From Sphingosinicella humi (lineage in GTDB: Bacteria; Pseudomonadota; Alphaproteobacteria; Sphingomonadales; Sphingomonadaceae): 64,000 nucleotides of DNA. Below are positions 25,287-34,470 of this stretch, piece by piece (the stretch's first letter is position 1; the number at the start of each line of letters is the position of its first letter). The position numbers and the translations under genes are program-made. The notes under the pieces are model-generated. The model was not told the origin of the DNA, ran no database searches, and saw only the letters and a program-made list of their open reading frames with translations. The stretch lies in NCBI RefSeq assembly GCF_003129465.1, contig NZ_QFFF01000001.1:1039501-1103500 (forward strand), read 5' to 3'.

Positions 25287-25322
25287 CTTACGCTCCTTCC
25301 CAAACCCCTTATATAGGCCGAC

Positions 25323-25610
25323 ATGAGCGAGCCTTTAACCGGCCCCGTTGCGGCCGAGATCACCAGACGCCTGACGGAGACCCTCCATCCGGCGCACCTC
25401 GTCGTCCGCGACGACAGCGAGCAGCATCGCGGCCATGCCGGCCACGACCCGCGCGGGGAAAGTCATTTCACCGTCGAGATCGTCTCCGCCGCCTTCGAAG
25501 GCGAGAACCGGGTGGCGCGCCAGCGCGCGGTCAATCGCGCCCTCGCGCCGCTGCTGAAAGATCGCGTGCACGCACTGGCGATCAAGGCCATGGCGCCGAG
25601 CGAACTCTAA
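25323..25610 (+). CDS. BolA family protein
   Basis: A 95-aa BolA-family protein; members work with monothiol glutaredoxins in iron-sulfur trafficking and can bind DNA. The class II KH-like fold is visible: EITRRLTETLHPAHLVVRDD, then SEQHRGHAGHDPRGESHFTV with the conserved His residues, then EIVSAAFEGENRVARQRAVN with RALAPLLKDRVHAL. The length and His cluster match alphaproteobacterial BolA1-type proteins. The ATG at 25323 is 36 bp from the divergent J-domain gene. The next gene starts 21 bp after its stop. Confidence 0.93.
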   Translation: MSEPLTGPVAAEITRRLTETLHPAHLVVRDDSEQHRGHAGHDPRGESHFTVEIVSAAFEGENRVARQRAVNRALAPLLKDRVHALAIKAMAPSEL

Positions 25611-25631
25611 CGTCCGAAGGAGAGGCGATCG

Positions 25632-26531
25632 GTGCAGGCCCTGCGCGAAGAGCGGATCGCCCTCTCCACCGGCATCACGCTCAACGTCCGCCTCGGCGGC
25701 GAGGGCGAGCCGATTGTCTTCCTCCACGGCTTTCCCGAATCGCATCGCACCTGGCGTCGCCAACTGGCCGACCTCGTCCGCGACCATTTCGTCGTCGCGC
25801 CAGACCAGCGCGGTTTCGCCGCTTCCGATAGACCGGCTGCCGTCGAGGAATATGAAGCCGACAAGATCGTCTCCGATCTGGTCGCTTTGGCCGACGCCCT
25901 CGGCCTCCACGGCTTCACCCTCGTCGGCCACGATTGGGGCGGTGCCGTCGCCTGGCTGGCGGCACTGACCTGCCCTTCGCGCGTCAAACGTCTGATCATC
26001 GTCAACGCGCCGCATCCCCTCGTCTTCCAGAAGTCATTGATCGAGGACGAGGCTCAGCGCGGCGCCTCCCAATATATCCGCGCCTTCCGCAATCCCGCGA
26101 TGGAGCGGATGATCGAAGCCATGGGTCTCGAGACCTTCTTCGAGAAAAGCTTCGGCGCCCATGTCGACCTTGCCGCCATTCCGCCGGAAGAGAAGGCGGC
26201 CTATCTCCGCGACTGGTCGCGGCCGGGCGCGCTCACGGCCATGCTCAACTGGTATCGCGCCTCGAAGATCGAGGTGCCGGCCGTCGGCGAAGACGCCGAG
26301 CTGCCGCTCTGGACCCGTGCCCCCTTCCCCAGCCTGTCGGTGCCGACACTGGTCGTCTGGGGGATGAAGGACAAGGCGCTGCTGCCGGTCCAGCTCGATG
26401 GCCTTCACGACCTCGTCGACGACCTCCGCCTCGTCACGGTCGAGGAGGCCGGCCATTTCATCCCCTGGGAAAGGCCCGAGGTCGTGACCGGCGCTATCCG
26501 CGATTTCATCGCCGAGACTCCTTCGCCCTGA
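25632..26531 (+). CDS. Alpha/beta hydrolase, epoxide hydrolase-like
   Basis: Alpha/beta-hydrolase of 299 aa resembling epoxide hydrolases and haloalkane dehalogenases. The oxyanion motif is in IVFLHGFPESHRTWRRQ. The nucleophile is Asp in the elbow LVGHDWGGAVAWLAAL rather than Ser, which fits epoxide hydrolase. The catalytic His is in VEEAGHFIPWERPE. Asp in DQRGFAASDRP is the usual structural motif. A cap domain with ring-opening Tyr candidates lies between about 150 and 220 (GASQYIRAF, LTAMLNWYRASK). The GTG at 25632 has AAGGAGAG upstream. The natural substrate is unknown. It probably forms a transcription unit with bolA. Confidence 0.88.
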   Translation: MQALREERIALSTGITLNVRLGGEGEPIVFLHGFPESHRTWRRQLADLVRDHFVVAPDQRGFAASDRPAAVEEYEADKIVSDLVALADALGLHGFTLVGHDWGGAVAWLAALTCPSRVKRLIIVNAPHPLVFQKSLIEDEAQRGASQYIRAFRNPAMERMIEAMGLETFFEKSFGAHVDLAAIPPEEKAAYLRDWSRPGALTAMLNWYRASKIEVPAVGEDAELPLWTRAPFPSLSVPTLVVWGMKDKALLPVQLDGLHDLVDDLRLVTVEEAGHFIPWERPEVVTGAIRDFIAETPSP

Positions 26532-26603
26532 CGTCATCCCGGCGACGACCGGGATCTCGGGACAAGATGTCACTGCGGGCCTTCACGACTGGCCGCCCGC
26601 CGG
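26532..26603. repeat. REP-like intergenic repeat, family D
   Basis: Element beginning GTCATCCCGGCGACGACCGG and ending GCCCGCCGGGGTGACGG; its ends pair (GTCATCCCGG with CCGGGGTGAC, one bulge). It fills the gap between the hydrolase and nusB. Elements of this form are typical sphingomonad intergenic repeats. Confidence 0.6.
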
Positions 26604-26628
26604 GGTGACGGAGGAAAAAGCATCCGCT

Positions 26629-27096
26629 ATGGCCCCGCCAATGTCCGACACCCCCGCCCGTGCCAAATCGCGTTCCGCCGCCCGCCTCGCCGCCGTGCAG
26701 GCGCTCTACCAGCAGGAGATGGAGAAGACGCCGCTTCCCATCCTGCTGCACGAATTCCACCACCACCGCCTCGGCGCCACCATCGAGGACGTCGAATATG
26801 CGGATGCCGAGATCGACTTCTTCGACGACATCGTGGCGGGCGTCGATGCGCGCCGTGAGGAGCTGGACGGGATCATCGCCGGCAAGCTCGCCGAAGGCTG
26901 GTCGCTCGCCCGCCTCGATAAGCCGATGCGGCAGATTCTCCGCGCCGGCACCTACGAACTCGTCGCCCGCATCGACGTGCCCACCGGCAGCGTCATTTCC
27001 GAATATGTCGACGTCGCCAAGGCCTTCTACGACAAGCGCGAGGCGTCCTTCGTCAACGGCCTCCTGGATGCGGTCGCCAAAGAGGTAAGGCGCTAA
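26629..27096 (+). CDS. nusB: Transcription antitermination factor NusB
   Basis: RNA-binding factor that with NusE (S10) binds boxA and supports rRNA antitermination. It has 155 aa. The all-helical NusB fold shows SRSAARLAAVQALYQQEMEK, a loop with FDDIVAGV, WSLARLDKPMRQILRAGTYE, and VISEYVDVAKAFYDKREASF with VNGLLDAVAKEV, the standard C-terminus. The ATG at 26629 was chosen; the GTG at 26605 lies in the repeat and another ATG at 26641 is possible. ThiL follows after 109 bp, the common alphaproteobacterial nusB-thiL order. Confidence 0.95.
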   Translation: MAPPMSDTPARAKSRSAARLAAVQALYQQEMEKTPLPILLHEFHHHRLGATIEDVEYADAEIDFFDDIVAGVDARREELDGIIAGKLAEGWSLARLDKPMRQILRAGTYELVARIDVPTGSVISEYVDVAKAFYDKREASFVNGLLDAVAKEVRR

Positions 27097-27110
27097 GCCT
27101 CCCCAGGCTC

Positions 27111-27186
27111 CGTTCGTCCCGAGCGCAGTCGAGGGGCGTTGGCATGGAGTCTGAGAAGCGCCCCTCGACTTCGCTCGGGACGAACG
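27111..27186. repeat. REP-like inverted repeat, family B copy 1
   Basis: Arms of 28 bp (27111-27138 and 27159-27186) pair with one mismatch around a 20-nt loop; the arms begin CGTTCGTCCCGAGCG and end CGCTCGGGACGAACG. The same element is found inside coding sequence at 41334-41434 and 43831-43892. Here it lies between nusB and thiL. Confidence 0.85.
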
Positions 27187-27205
27187 GATGTCTATACGGG
27201 CATCC

Positions 27206-28156
27206 GTGACCACTGAATCCGACTTCATCGCTTCCCTCCGCGCGCTGGCGACCCATCCCGCCGCCCGCGGACTCATGGACGACGCGGCCGTGCTGGAAAT
27301 CGCCGGCACCAATCTCGTCCTGACGCACGACATGATCGTGGAGAGCGTTCACTTCCTCGCCGACGATCCGCCGGACGACGTCGCCTGGAAGCTGGTCGCC
27401 GTGAACCTCTCCGACCTTGCCGCCAAGGGTGCCCAGCCGCTGGGCGTGCTGCTCGGCTTCTCGCTCGCCGGCGAGGGGAAATGGGATGGGGCGTTCATCG
27501 AGGGCCTGCGACAGGCGCTGGACGCTTTCAATGTCGCCCTGCTCGGCGGGGACACCGTGTCGGTGCCACAGAGCGCTCCCCGCTCCCTCGGATTGACGGC
27601 CATCGGCACAGCCGCGCGCGCGCCCTCCCGCGAGGGAGCAAGCTCAGGCGAGCAGCTTTGGATCAGCGGCTCGATCGGCGACGCCGGGGCCGGCCTCCGC
27701 ATCCTGGGGGGCGAAGACGGCCCCGCCGACCTCATCAAACGCTATCGCCGTCCCCGCCCACGGCTCGAACTCGGCCTCGCGCTCGCGCCGCTGGTCGGCG
27801 CGATGATGGACGTCTCCGACGGCCTGCTGATCGACGCATCACGCATGGCGGAGGCCAGCGGGGTCTCGATCGAGATCGACCTTGGCACGATCCCCTTGTC
27901 CTCCGCCTTCCTGAAGATGCTGGGCGAGGAACGGCAGGCAAGACTGTTCGCCGCCACCGCAGGCGACGATTATGAGCTGCTGTTCACCGCCGCCAAGGAA
28001 CGCGCGCCGGAGCTGCTCGCCTTGTCGGAAAGGCTGGGCGTGCCGCTCAACCCCATAGGGCGGTGCCGGGAAGGCACAGGCTTGGCGCTGCTCGACGGAG
28101 GCAAGGCCGTGCCCCTTCCCGACCGGCTCGGCTACGAGCATCGGACGCCGGCCTAA
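27206..28156 (+). CDS. thiL: Thiamine-phosphate kinase
   Basis: Phosphorylates thiamine monophosphate to the active diphosphate coenzyme using ATP. It has 316 aa from the GTG at 27206 (MTTESDFIASLRALATHPAA); an ATG at 27188 at the repeat edge would add six residues. Family motifs: GLMDDAAVLEIAGTNLVLTH (metal-binding Asp pair), DDVAWKLVAVNLSDLAAKGA, LLGGDTVSVPQ, MMDVSDGLLIDASRMAEASG and FAATAGDDYELLFTA. All acidic metal ligands are present. It is downstream of nusB and co-directional. Confidence 0.94.
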   Translation: MTTESDFIASLRALATHPAARGLMDDAAVLEIAGTNLVLTHDMIVESVHFLADDPPDDVAWKLVAVNLSDLAAKGAQPLGVLLGFSLAGEGKWDGAFIEGLRQALDAFNVALLGGDTVSVPQSAPRSLGLTAIGTAARAPSREGASSGEQLWISGSIGDAGAGLRILGGEDGPADLIKRYRRPRPRLELGLALAPLVGAMMDVSDGLLIDASRMAEASGVSIEIDLGTIPLSSAFLKMLGEERQARLFAATAGDDYELLFTAAKERAPELLALSERLGVPLNPIGRCREGTGLALLDGGKAVPLPDRLGYEHRTPA

Positions 28157-28321
28157 GACGCTCTTGAGAAATCAACCTCGAGCGTCGACTCAGTCACCTT
28201 CCCCCGCCGACCGCAGCCAGTTGAAACCTCCGAGTCTTCACCGTAAGACCTCGGCAAGACCGGGCGCGTCCGCCAAGAGGGGTAAAAACCTGCCCGGGAA
28301 CTTTCAGGGGAAGGAAGTTTC

Positions 28322-30481
28322 ATGACAGTCGTGCTCATCGCCATTGCCTGCGGCTTGGCCGCGGTGCTCTACGGCCTCATTACCAGCCGTCAGGTGCTCG
28401 CCGCTTCGGCCGGCTCCGAAAAGATGATCAACATCGCGGGCGCCATCCAGGAAGGCGCCAAGGCCTATCTCGGCCGGCAATATACGACCATCGCCATCGT
28501 CGGCGTCGTCGTCGCGGTCCTCGTCTGGCTGTTCCTTGGCGTGACATCCGCCATCGGCTTCGTGCTCGGCTCGGTCCTGTCGGGCGCGGCCGGCTATATC
28601 GGCATGAACATCTCGGTCCGCGCCAACGTCCGCACCGCCGAAGCGGCGCGCTCCGGTCTGCAGCGCGGCCTCACCGTCGCCTTCCGGGCCGGCGCCATCA
28701 CCGGCATGCTGGTCGCGGGCCTGGCGCTGCTGGCGATCTCGGTCTTCTTCTATGTGCTCGTCGAGGGCCTCGGCCACGGCCCGACCGACCGCGTGGTCGT
28801 CGACGCGCTCGTCGCTCTCGCCTTCGGCGCCTCGCTCATCTCCATCTTCGCGCGCCTCGGCGGCGGCATCTTCACCAAGGCCGCCGACGTCGGCGCCGAC
28901 CTGGTCGGCAAGGTCGAGGCGGGCATTCCCGAGGACGACCCCCGCAACCCGGCCGTCATCGCCGATAACGTGGGCGACAATGTCGGCGACTGCGCCGGCA
29001 TGGCCGCCGACCTGTTCGAGACCTATGTCGTCACCGTCGGCGCCACCATGGTGCTGATTGCCCTCTTGGTCGCCGGCACGACCGAGCAGCTCACCAGCCT
29101 GATGAGCCTTCCGCTCATCATCGGCGGCGTCTGCATCCTGACCTCCATCATCGGCACCTATTTCGTCCGTCTCGGCGGCAACCAGTCGATCATGGGCGCG
29201 CTCTACAAGGGTTTCTGGACGACGGCGATCCTGTCGATCCCGGCGCTCTATTATGTCACCACCCAGACGCTCGGCGACATGAACGCCGTCATCGGCGGCG
29301 CGCAGGAGGCGGCCGGCTTCGACATCGATCCGACCGTCGCCGCCACCGCCGTCACCGATGGCTTCACCGGCATGGACCTGTTCTGGTGCATGATGGTGGG
29401 CCTCGGCGTCACCGGCCTGCTGGTCTGGATCACCGAATATTATACCGGCACCAACTACCGCCCGGTGCGCTCGATCGCGCGCTCGTCGGAGACCGGCCAC
29501 GGCACCAACGTCATCCAGGGGCTCGCCGTCAGCCTCGAATCGACCGCCATGCCGACGATCGTCATCTGCGTCGGTATCATCGTCAGCTACCAGCTGGCGG
29601 GCCTTATCGGCATCGCCTTCGCGGCGACCTCCATGCTGGCGCTGGCGGGCATGGTCGTGGCGCTCGACGCCTACGGTCCGGTCACCGACAATGCCGGCGG
29701 CATCGCGGAGATGGCCGGGATGGAGGACGAGGTCCGCGGTCGCACCGATGCGCTCGATGCCGTCGGCAACACGACCAAGGCGGTGACCAAGGGCTATGCG
29801 ATCGGATCGGCCGCCCTTGGCGCGCTCGTCCTGTTCGGCGCCTACACGACCGACCTCGACCGCTATTTCGCCGACGTCGCGGTCGATTTCTCGCTCTCCA
29901 ATCCGTACGTCGTCGTCGGCCTGCTGCTGGGGGCCCTGCTCCCCTATCTGTTCGGCGCGATGGGCATGACCGCGGTCGGCCGCGCGGCGGGCAACGTCGT
30001 CATCGACGTGCGCGACCAGTTCCGCAGCAATAGCGGGATCATGGACGGCACGTCGCGGCCCAACTACGCCCGCACCGTCGACCTGGTCACCAAGGCGGCG
30101 ATCCGCGAGATGATCGTGCCGTCGCTGCTGCCGGTGCTGGCGCCGATCGTCGTCTACTTCGTCATTACCGCGGTGGCGGGACAGGCGAACGGCTTCGCGG
30201 CCCTGGGCGCGCTGCTGCTGGGCGTCATCGTCTCCGGCCTGTTCGTCGCCATCTCGATGACCTCGGGCGGCGGCGCCTGGGACAATGCCAAGAAGTTCAT
30301 CGAGGACGGCAACCACGGCGGCAAGGGCTCCGAAGCCCATAAGGCGGCCGTGACCGGCGACACCGTCGGCGATCCCTACAAGGACACCGCCGGCCCGGCC
30401 GTGAACCCGATGATCAAGATCACCAACATCGTCGCCCTGCTGCTGCTCGCGGCATTGGCGGCGGGCGGTCCGGCGATCTGA
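28322..30481 (+). CDS. hppA: K+-insensitive proton-pumping membrane pyrophosphatase
   Basis: Integral membrane pyrophosphatase that couples PPi hydrolysis to proton export; 719 aa with about 16 helices. The substrate-site motifs [20 protein letters not shown] with [20 protein letters not shown] are intact. The segment [10 protein letters not shown] carries Lys where K+-dependent enzymes have Ala, which marks the K+-independent class. The ATG at 28322 has GAAGGAAG upstream. A strong terminator follows, so it is a single-gene transcript. A long open frame on the opposite strand is only a codon-bias shadow. Confidence 0.96.
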   Translation: MTVVLIAIACGLAAVLYGLITSRQVLAASAGSEKMINIAGAIQEGAKAYLGRQYTTIAIVGVVVAVLVWLFLGVTSAIGFVLGSVLSGAAGYIGMNISVRANVRTAEAARSGLQRGLTVAFRAGAITGMLVAGLALLAISVFFYVLVEGLGHGPTDRVVVDALVALAFGASLISIFARLGGGIFTKAADVGADLVGKVEAGIPEDDPRNPAVIADNVGDNVGDCAGMAADLFETYVVTVGATMVLIALLVAGTTEQLTSLMSLPLIIGGVCILTSIIGTYFVRLGGNQSIMGALYKGFWTTAILSIPALYYVTTQTLGDMNAVIGGAQEAAGFDIDPTVAATAVTDGFTGMDLFWCMMVGLGVTGLLVWITEYYTGTNYRPVRSIARSSETGHGTNVIQGLAVSLESTAMPTIVICVGIIVSYQLAGLIGIAFAATSMLALAGMVVALDAYGPVTDNAGGIAEMAGMEDEVRGRTDALDAVGNTTKAVTKGYAIGSAALGALVLFGAYTTDLDRYFADVAVDFSLSNPYVVVGLLLGALLPYLFGAMGMTAVGRAAGNVVIDVRDQFRSNSGIMDGTSRPNYARTVDLVTKAAIREMIVPSLLPVLAPIVVYFVITAVAGQANGFAALGALLLGVIVSGLFVAISMTSGGGAWDNAKKFIEDGNHGGKGSEAHKAAVTGDTVGDPYKDTAGPAVNPMIKITNIVALLLLAALAAGGPAI

Positions 30482-30502
30482 TCGTCGACTCCAGCCTATT
30501 TC

Positions 30503-30537
30503 AAGGCCCGCCGGGAGCGATTCCGGCGGGCTTTTTG
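30503..30537 (+). terminator. Rho-independent terminator of hppA
   Basis: GCCCGCCGG (30506-30514) pairs perfectly with CCGGCGGGC (30523-30531), loop of 8 nt, followed by TTTTTGTT. A-T pairs extend the stem at the base. It starts about 22 bp after the hppA stop. Confidence 0.92.
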
Positions 30538-30572
30538 TTGCGGACCGTGGGCGGAGGACTATCAGGGCCGCC

Positions 30573-31700
30573 ATGTCCCACGCCGACGTCTTCGATGACC
30601 AGCTCGCCGCACTAGACGCCGCGGGCAGGCTGCGCCGCCTGGAGCCGCGCGTCGGCCTGGATTTTTCGTCTAACGACTATCTCGCTCTCGCCGGCGATCC
30701 GGCCATCGCCCGTGCCGTCGCGGAAGCCATCGCTCGGGGCGTTCCCGTCGGCTCGGGCGGCTCCCGCCTTCTGCGCGGCAACGCGCCGGAGCATGAAGCG
30801 CTGGAACACAAGGCCGCCCGCTTCTTCGGCTCCGAGGCGGCGCTCTATTTCTCGAGCGGTTTCGCGGCCAACATGGCTCTTTTCTCGACCCTGCCGCAAA
30901 AAGGCGACCTCATCGTCGCCGACGCGCTGGTCCACGCCAGCGCTCACGAGGGCCTCCGTCGCGGCCGAGCCGAACACTGCTTCGCCTCTCACAACGACGT
31001 CGGCGCCTTCGCCGATCAGATCCGCAAATGGCGTGCCGCCGGCGGTCGCGGCCGGGCCTGGCTCGCCTTCGAGACGCTCTACAGCATGGACGGCGACATC
31101 GCTCCGATCGACGAGCTGGCCGCGCTGGCGCGGGCCGAAGACGCCTGGCTGCTGATCGACGAAGCCCACGCCACCGGCGTGTTCGGCCATCAGGGCCGCG
31201 GCCTCGCCGCCCGGCTCGAAGGGGCGGAGAATGTCGTTTCCCTCCACACCTGCGGCAAGGCGCTCGGCATCGAAGGCGCGCTCGTCTGCGCCTCCCGCTC
31301 GATCGTCGATTTCCTGATCAACCGGGCGCGCCCGTTCATTTTCTCGACCGCGCCCTCGCCGCTGATGGCCGTTGCGACCGCGGCGGCGCTGGATCGGGTT
31401 GCCGAGGCCGACGATCGGCGCGAACGCCTCCGTCATCTCTGGAGCCATGCCGGCGAGTTGCTCGCCCTCCCGGCTCCCCCAAGCCAGATCATTCCCGTCA
31501 TTCTCGGAGACGAGCGCCGGACGATGGCCGTCGCCGAAACCCTTCGCGGGAGCGGCTTCGACGTGCGCGGCATCCGTCCGCCGACGGTGCCGCAAGGCAC
31601 GTCGCGGCTACGCATTTCCCTGACGCTCAACGTCACGCCGTCGGATATCGAGGCGCTGGCCGGGGCTCTCGCCGAAGCCCTGAACCCGGTGCCGGCATGA
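30573..31700 (+). CDS. bioF: 8-amino-7-oxononanoate synthase
   Basis: PLP enzyme that condenses pimeloyl-ACP with L-alanine, the first committed step of biotin ring assembly. It has 375 aa. Substrate and PLP motifs: LDFSSNDYLALAGDPAIARA, PVGSGGSRLLRGNAPEHEAL, LLIDEAHATGVFGHQGRGLA with the PLP-binding Asp, and the Schiff-base Lys in LHTCGKALGIEGALV. PQGTSRLRISLTLNVT closes the family signature. BioD overlaps by 4 bp. bioB and the pimelate-forming genes are not in the window. Confidence 0.94.
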   Translation: MSHADVFDDQLAALDAAGRLRRLEPRVGLDFSSNDYLALAGDPAIARAVAEAIARGVPVGSGGSRLLRGNAPEHEALEHKAARFFGSEAALYFSSGFAANMALFSTLPQKGDLIVADALVHASAHEGLRRGRAEHCFASHNDVGAFADQIRKWRAAGGRGRAWLAFETLYSMDGDIAPIDELAALARAEDAWLLIDEAHATGVFGHQGRGLAARLEGAENVVSLHTCGKALGIEGALVCASRSIVDFLINRARPFIFSTAPSPLMAVATAAALDRVAEADDRRERLRHLWSHAGELLALPAPPSQIIPVILGDERRTMAVAETLRGSGFDVRGIRPPTVPQGTSRLRISLTLNVTPSDIEALAGALAEALNPVPA

Positions 31701-32332
31701 CCCGCGCCATCATCGTCACCGGCACCGACACCGGCATCGGCAAGACCGTCTTCGCCGCCGGGCTCGCCGGAATCTTGGGCGCCCGTTACTGGAAGCCCGT
31801 CCAGGCCGGCACCGATCCGGAAGGCGACAGCGAAACGGTAGCCTCCCTTTCCGGCCTTGCGGCGGACCGCATCCTGCCCGAAGCCTACCGCCTCAAAATA
31901 CCGGCCTCGCCCCACCTCGCGGCGCGGGAAGAGGGACTGACCCTCGAAATCGAACACCTGGCGCTGCCCAAGGTGGAGGATCCGCTGGTAATCGAGGGTG
32001 CAGGCGGCGTGCTCGTTCCGCTCAGCGAGACGTTGCTGACGGTCGACCTTTTCGCCTCCTGGCACGCACCGGCCATCGTCTGCACCCGCACCGGTCTCGG
32101 CACGATCAACCACAGCCTGTTGACGGTGCGCGCGCTTCAGGGCGCCGGAGTGCCGGTGCTCGGCCTCGCCTTCATCGGCGATCCGCACGAGGAGAATGAG
32201 CGCATCATCCCCAAGCTCGCCGGAGTTCCCTCCCTCGGCCGCCTGCCGCTCCTCGACCCGCTCAGCCGAGACACACTTCGCCAAGCGATGCAGGCGCATA
32301 TCGATCTCACCCCGCTGGAGAGGGCCTTGTGA
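31697..32332 (+). CDS. bioD: Dethiobiotin synthase
   Basis: ATP-dependent carboxylase that closes the ureido ring of dethiobiotin. It has 211 aa. The P-loop is IIVTGTDTGIGKTVFAAGLA, followed by RYWKPVQAGT with the catalytic Lys. VIEGAGGVLVPLSE holds the second nucleotide/metal motif. The ATG at 31697 overlaps the bioF stop (ATGA) and its own stop overlaps the GTG of bioA (GTGA), so translation is coupled across the three genes. A longer in-frame extension into bioF is ignored. Confidence 0.94.
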   Translation: MTRAIIVTGTDTGIGKTVFAAGLAGILGARYWKPVQAGTDPEGDSETVASLSGLAADRILPEAYRLKIPASPHLAAREEGLTLEIEHLALPKVEDPLVIEGAGGVLVPLSETLLTVDLFASWHAPAIVCTRTGLGTINHSLLTVRALQGAGVPVLGLAFIGDPHEENERIIPKLAGVPSLGRLPLLDPLSRDTLRQAMQAHIDLTPLERAL

Positions 32333-33597
32333 GCTCGCCCGTCTGGCACCCCTTCACCCAGCATGGATTGAAGGAACCGATCCCACTGGTGGAGCGGGCC
32401 GAGGGAGCGCTACTTTACTGCGCCGACGGCTCGACCCTGATCGACGGCATCTCAAGCTGGTGGGTCACCACCCACGGCCATTGCCACCCCCGCATCGCCG
32501 CGGCGATCGCCGAGCAGGCGGGACGGCTCGATCAGCTTATCTTCGCCGCACACACGCACGAGCCGGCCGAGACCGTGGCGCGGGAACTGGTCGACCTCGC
32601 CCCCGAAGGCCTGACCCGCGTCTTTTTCTCCGACAGCGGCTCCACTTCGGTCGAAGTCGCCCTCAAGATGGCCTTGGGCTATTGGCACCGCCGCGGCGAG
32701 CCGAGACACCGCATCCTAGTGCTGGAGCATGGCTATCATGGCGACACGATCGGTGCGATGTCGGTCGGCGAGCGCGGCGTCTTCAACCGCCGCTACGAGC
32801 CCCTGCTGTTCGACGTCGGCACCATTCCCTTCCCGGCCGAAGGGCGCGAGCAGGCGACGCTCGATGCCTTGGAACGCGCCTGCACCGCCCCAGACAAGCC
32901 CGCCGCCTTCATCGCCGAGCCGCTGGTCCTCGGCGCGGGCGGCATGCTCGTCTATTCCGCTGCGGTGCTGACAGAGATGGCGGCGATCTGCCGGCGCCAC
33001 GACGTCCTCTGGATCGCCGACGAGGTGATGACCGGCTGGGGCCGCACCGGCACCCTCTTCGCCGTGGAGCAGGCCGGTGTGGCGCCCGACATCCTGTGCG
33101 TCGCCAAGGGCCTCACCGGCGGCGCCCTGCCGCTGGCCGCCACCCTCGCCAGCGAGCCGATATTCCAGGCGCACTGGTCCAACGACCGGGCCGACATGTT
33201 CTACCATTCGAGCAGCTACACCGCGAACCCGATCGCCTGCGCCGCCGCCAAGGCCAATACGCAGATCTGGCGCGAGGAGGACGTGCTCGGCCGCATCGGA
33301 GCGCTGGCGCGCGACATCGGGGACCATTTGGAGACGCTGTCGGCCCATCCCGCCTTCTCCAATCCCCGGCAACTGGGCACGATCGCGGCCGTGGATCTCA
33401 AGACCGGCGACACCGGCTATCTTTCGGACATCGCCCCGGCCTTGCGCGCCTTCTTCCTCGAACGCCAGTTGCTGCTGCGTCCGCTCGGCAACATCCTCTA
33501 TGTGATGCCGCCTTACTGCACGACGAACGAACAGCTGGACCGGCTATTCGGCGCCATCGCTGAAGCGGGCGATCGTTTCGGGACCGCTCGTCGGTGA
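32329..33597 (+). CDS. bioA: Adenosylmethionine-8-amino-7-oxononanoate transaminase
   Basis: PLP class-III aminotransferase using S-adenosylmethionine as amino donor to make 7,8-diaminononanoate. It has 422 aa. It starts at GTG 32329, overlapping the bioD stop. Motifs: VWHPFTQHGLKEPIPLVERA, GISSWWVTTHGHCHPRIAAA, FFSDSGSTSVEVALKMALGY, LEHGYHGDTIGAMSVGERGV, WIADEVMTGWGRTGTLFAVE with the PLP Asp, and the Schiff-base Lys in CVAKGLTGGALPLAATLAS. The WWVTTHGH and YHGDT segments separate BioA from other class-III enzymes. Confidence 0.95.
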   Translation: MSSPVWHPFTQHGLKEPIPLVERAEGALLYCADGSTLIDGISSWWVTTHGHCHPRIAAAIAEQAGRLDQLIFAAHTHEPAETVARELVDLAPEGLTRVFFSDSGSTSVEVALKMALGYWHRRGEPRHRILVLEHGYHGDTIGAMSVGERGVFNRRYEPLLFDVGTIPFPAEGREQATLDALERACTAPDKPAAFIAEPLVLGAGGMLVYSAAVLTEMAAICRRHDVLWIADEVMTGWGRTGTLFAVEQAGVAPDILCVAKGLTGGALPLAATLASEPIFQAHWSNDRADMFYHSSSYTANPIACAAAKANTQIWREEDVLGRIGALARDIGDHLETLSAHPAFSNPRQLGTIAAVDLKTGDTGYLSDIAPALRAFFLERQLLLRPLGNILYVMPPYCTTNEQLDRLFGAIAEAGDRFGTARR

Positions 33598-33662
33598 CGC
33601 TTCCCTTTCGGCCGCATAATCGCTAAAGGCCGGCCACCTTTTTACCGAGACGAAGAAACCGG

Positions 33663-33881
33663 ATGGCCAAGGAAGAACTCCTCGAAATGCGCGGGCAGGT
33701 GGTCGAGCTGCTGCCCAATGCCATGTTCCGCGTGAAGCTCGAAAACGACCATGAGATCCTCGGCCATACCGCCGGCAAGATGCGCAAGAACCGTATCCGC
33801 GTGCTCGTCGGCGACGAAGTGCTCGTCGAGCTGACGCCTTACGATCTGACCAAGGGTCGGATTACCTACCGTTTCAAGTAA
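33663..33881 (+). CDS. infA: Translation initiation factor IF-1
   Basis: Small S1/OB-fold factor that binds the ribosomal A site during initiation. It has 72 aa, the standard length. [60 protein letters not shown] and [12 protein letters not shown] cover the whole protein. It heads the infA-maf-RNase-yacG run, separated by 16 bp from maf. Confidence 0.98.
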   Translation: MAKEELLEMRGQVVELLPNAMFRVKLENDHEILGHTAGKMRKNRIRVLVGDEVLVELTPYDLTKGRITYRFK

Positions 33882-33897
33882 GACGCGCGCCCGCTCC

Positions 33898-34470
33898 ATG
33901 CGGCTCGTCCTCGCCTCCGCCAGCCCCCGCCGGCTCGATCTGCTGAAGCGGATCGGGGTGACGCCGGACGCGATCATCCCGGCCGACATCGACGAAAGCC
34001 CTGTGAAAGGCGAGCTTCCGGCGCCCCACGCCGCGCGGCTGGCTGCCGAGAAAGCGGCCGCGGTGCGCGAGGGAAAGCCGGGCGCGCTGATCCTCGCCGC
34101 CGATACGGTGGTGGCGGTCGGGCGGCGTATCCTGCCCAAGACCGAAACCGAGGCCGAAGCCCGCCACGCCCTCTCGCTCCTCTCGGGGCGGCGCCACCGG
34201 GTTCACTCGGCGGTCACCCTGATCGACGCGGCGGGCGTGGCGCGCCACCGCCTCTCGACCTCGATCGTCACCTTCAAGCGCCTCAGCGACGCCGAGCTCA
34301 ACGCCTATCTCGCCACCGGCGAATGGCGGGGGAAAGCCGGCGGCTATGCGATCCAGGGCCATGCCGAGGCGCTGGTGCGGGCCATGTCCGGCAGCCATTC
34401 GGGCGTCGTGGGACTGCCGCTCTACGAGACGCGGGCGCTGCTGCGCGCCGCAGGCTACCCTCTTGGCTGA
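33898..34470 (+). CDS. Maf family nucleoside triphosphate pyrophosphatase
   Basis: Maf-type house-cleaning pyrophosphatase that hydrolyses non-canonical or UTP/dTTP-type nucleotides to monophosphates. It has 190 aa. It begins MRLVLASASPRRLDLLKRIG (phosphate-binding SxSPRR motif) and has ADTVVAVGRRILPKTETEAE and GEWRGKAGGYAIQGHAEALV, the family's second and third motifs, followed by GSHSGVVGLPLYET. The subfamily (YhdE or YceF-like) cannot be fixed by eye. Its stop overlaps the next start by 8 bp. Confidence 0.92.
   Translation: MRLVLASASPRRLDLLKRIGVTPDAIIPADIDESPVKGELPAPHAARLAAEKAAAVREGKPGALILAADTVVAVGRRILPKTETEAEARHALSLLSGRRHRVHSAVTLIDAAGVARHRLSTSIVTFKRLSDAELNAYLATGEWRGKAGGYAIQGHAEALVRAMSGSHSGVVGLPLYETRALLRAAGYPLG

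Noticed and set aside
28304-30574. 756-codon open frame opposite hppA
   Set aside because: It is antisense to a clear pyrophosphatase, has Arg/Asp/His-rich composition typical of a GC-rich shadow frame, and no family motifs.
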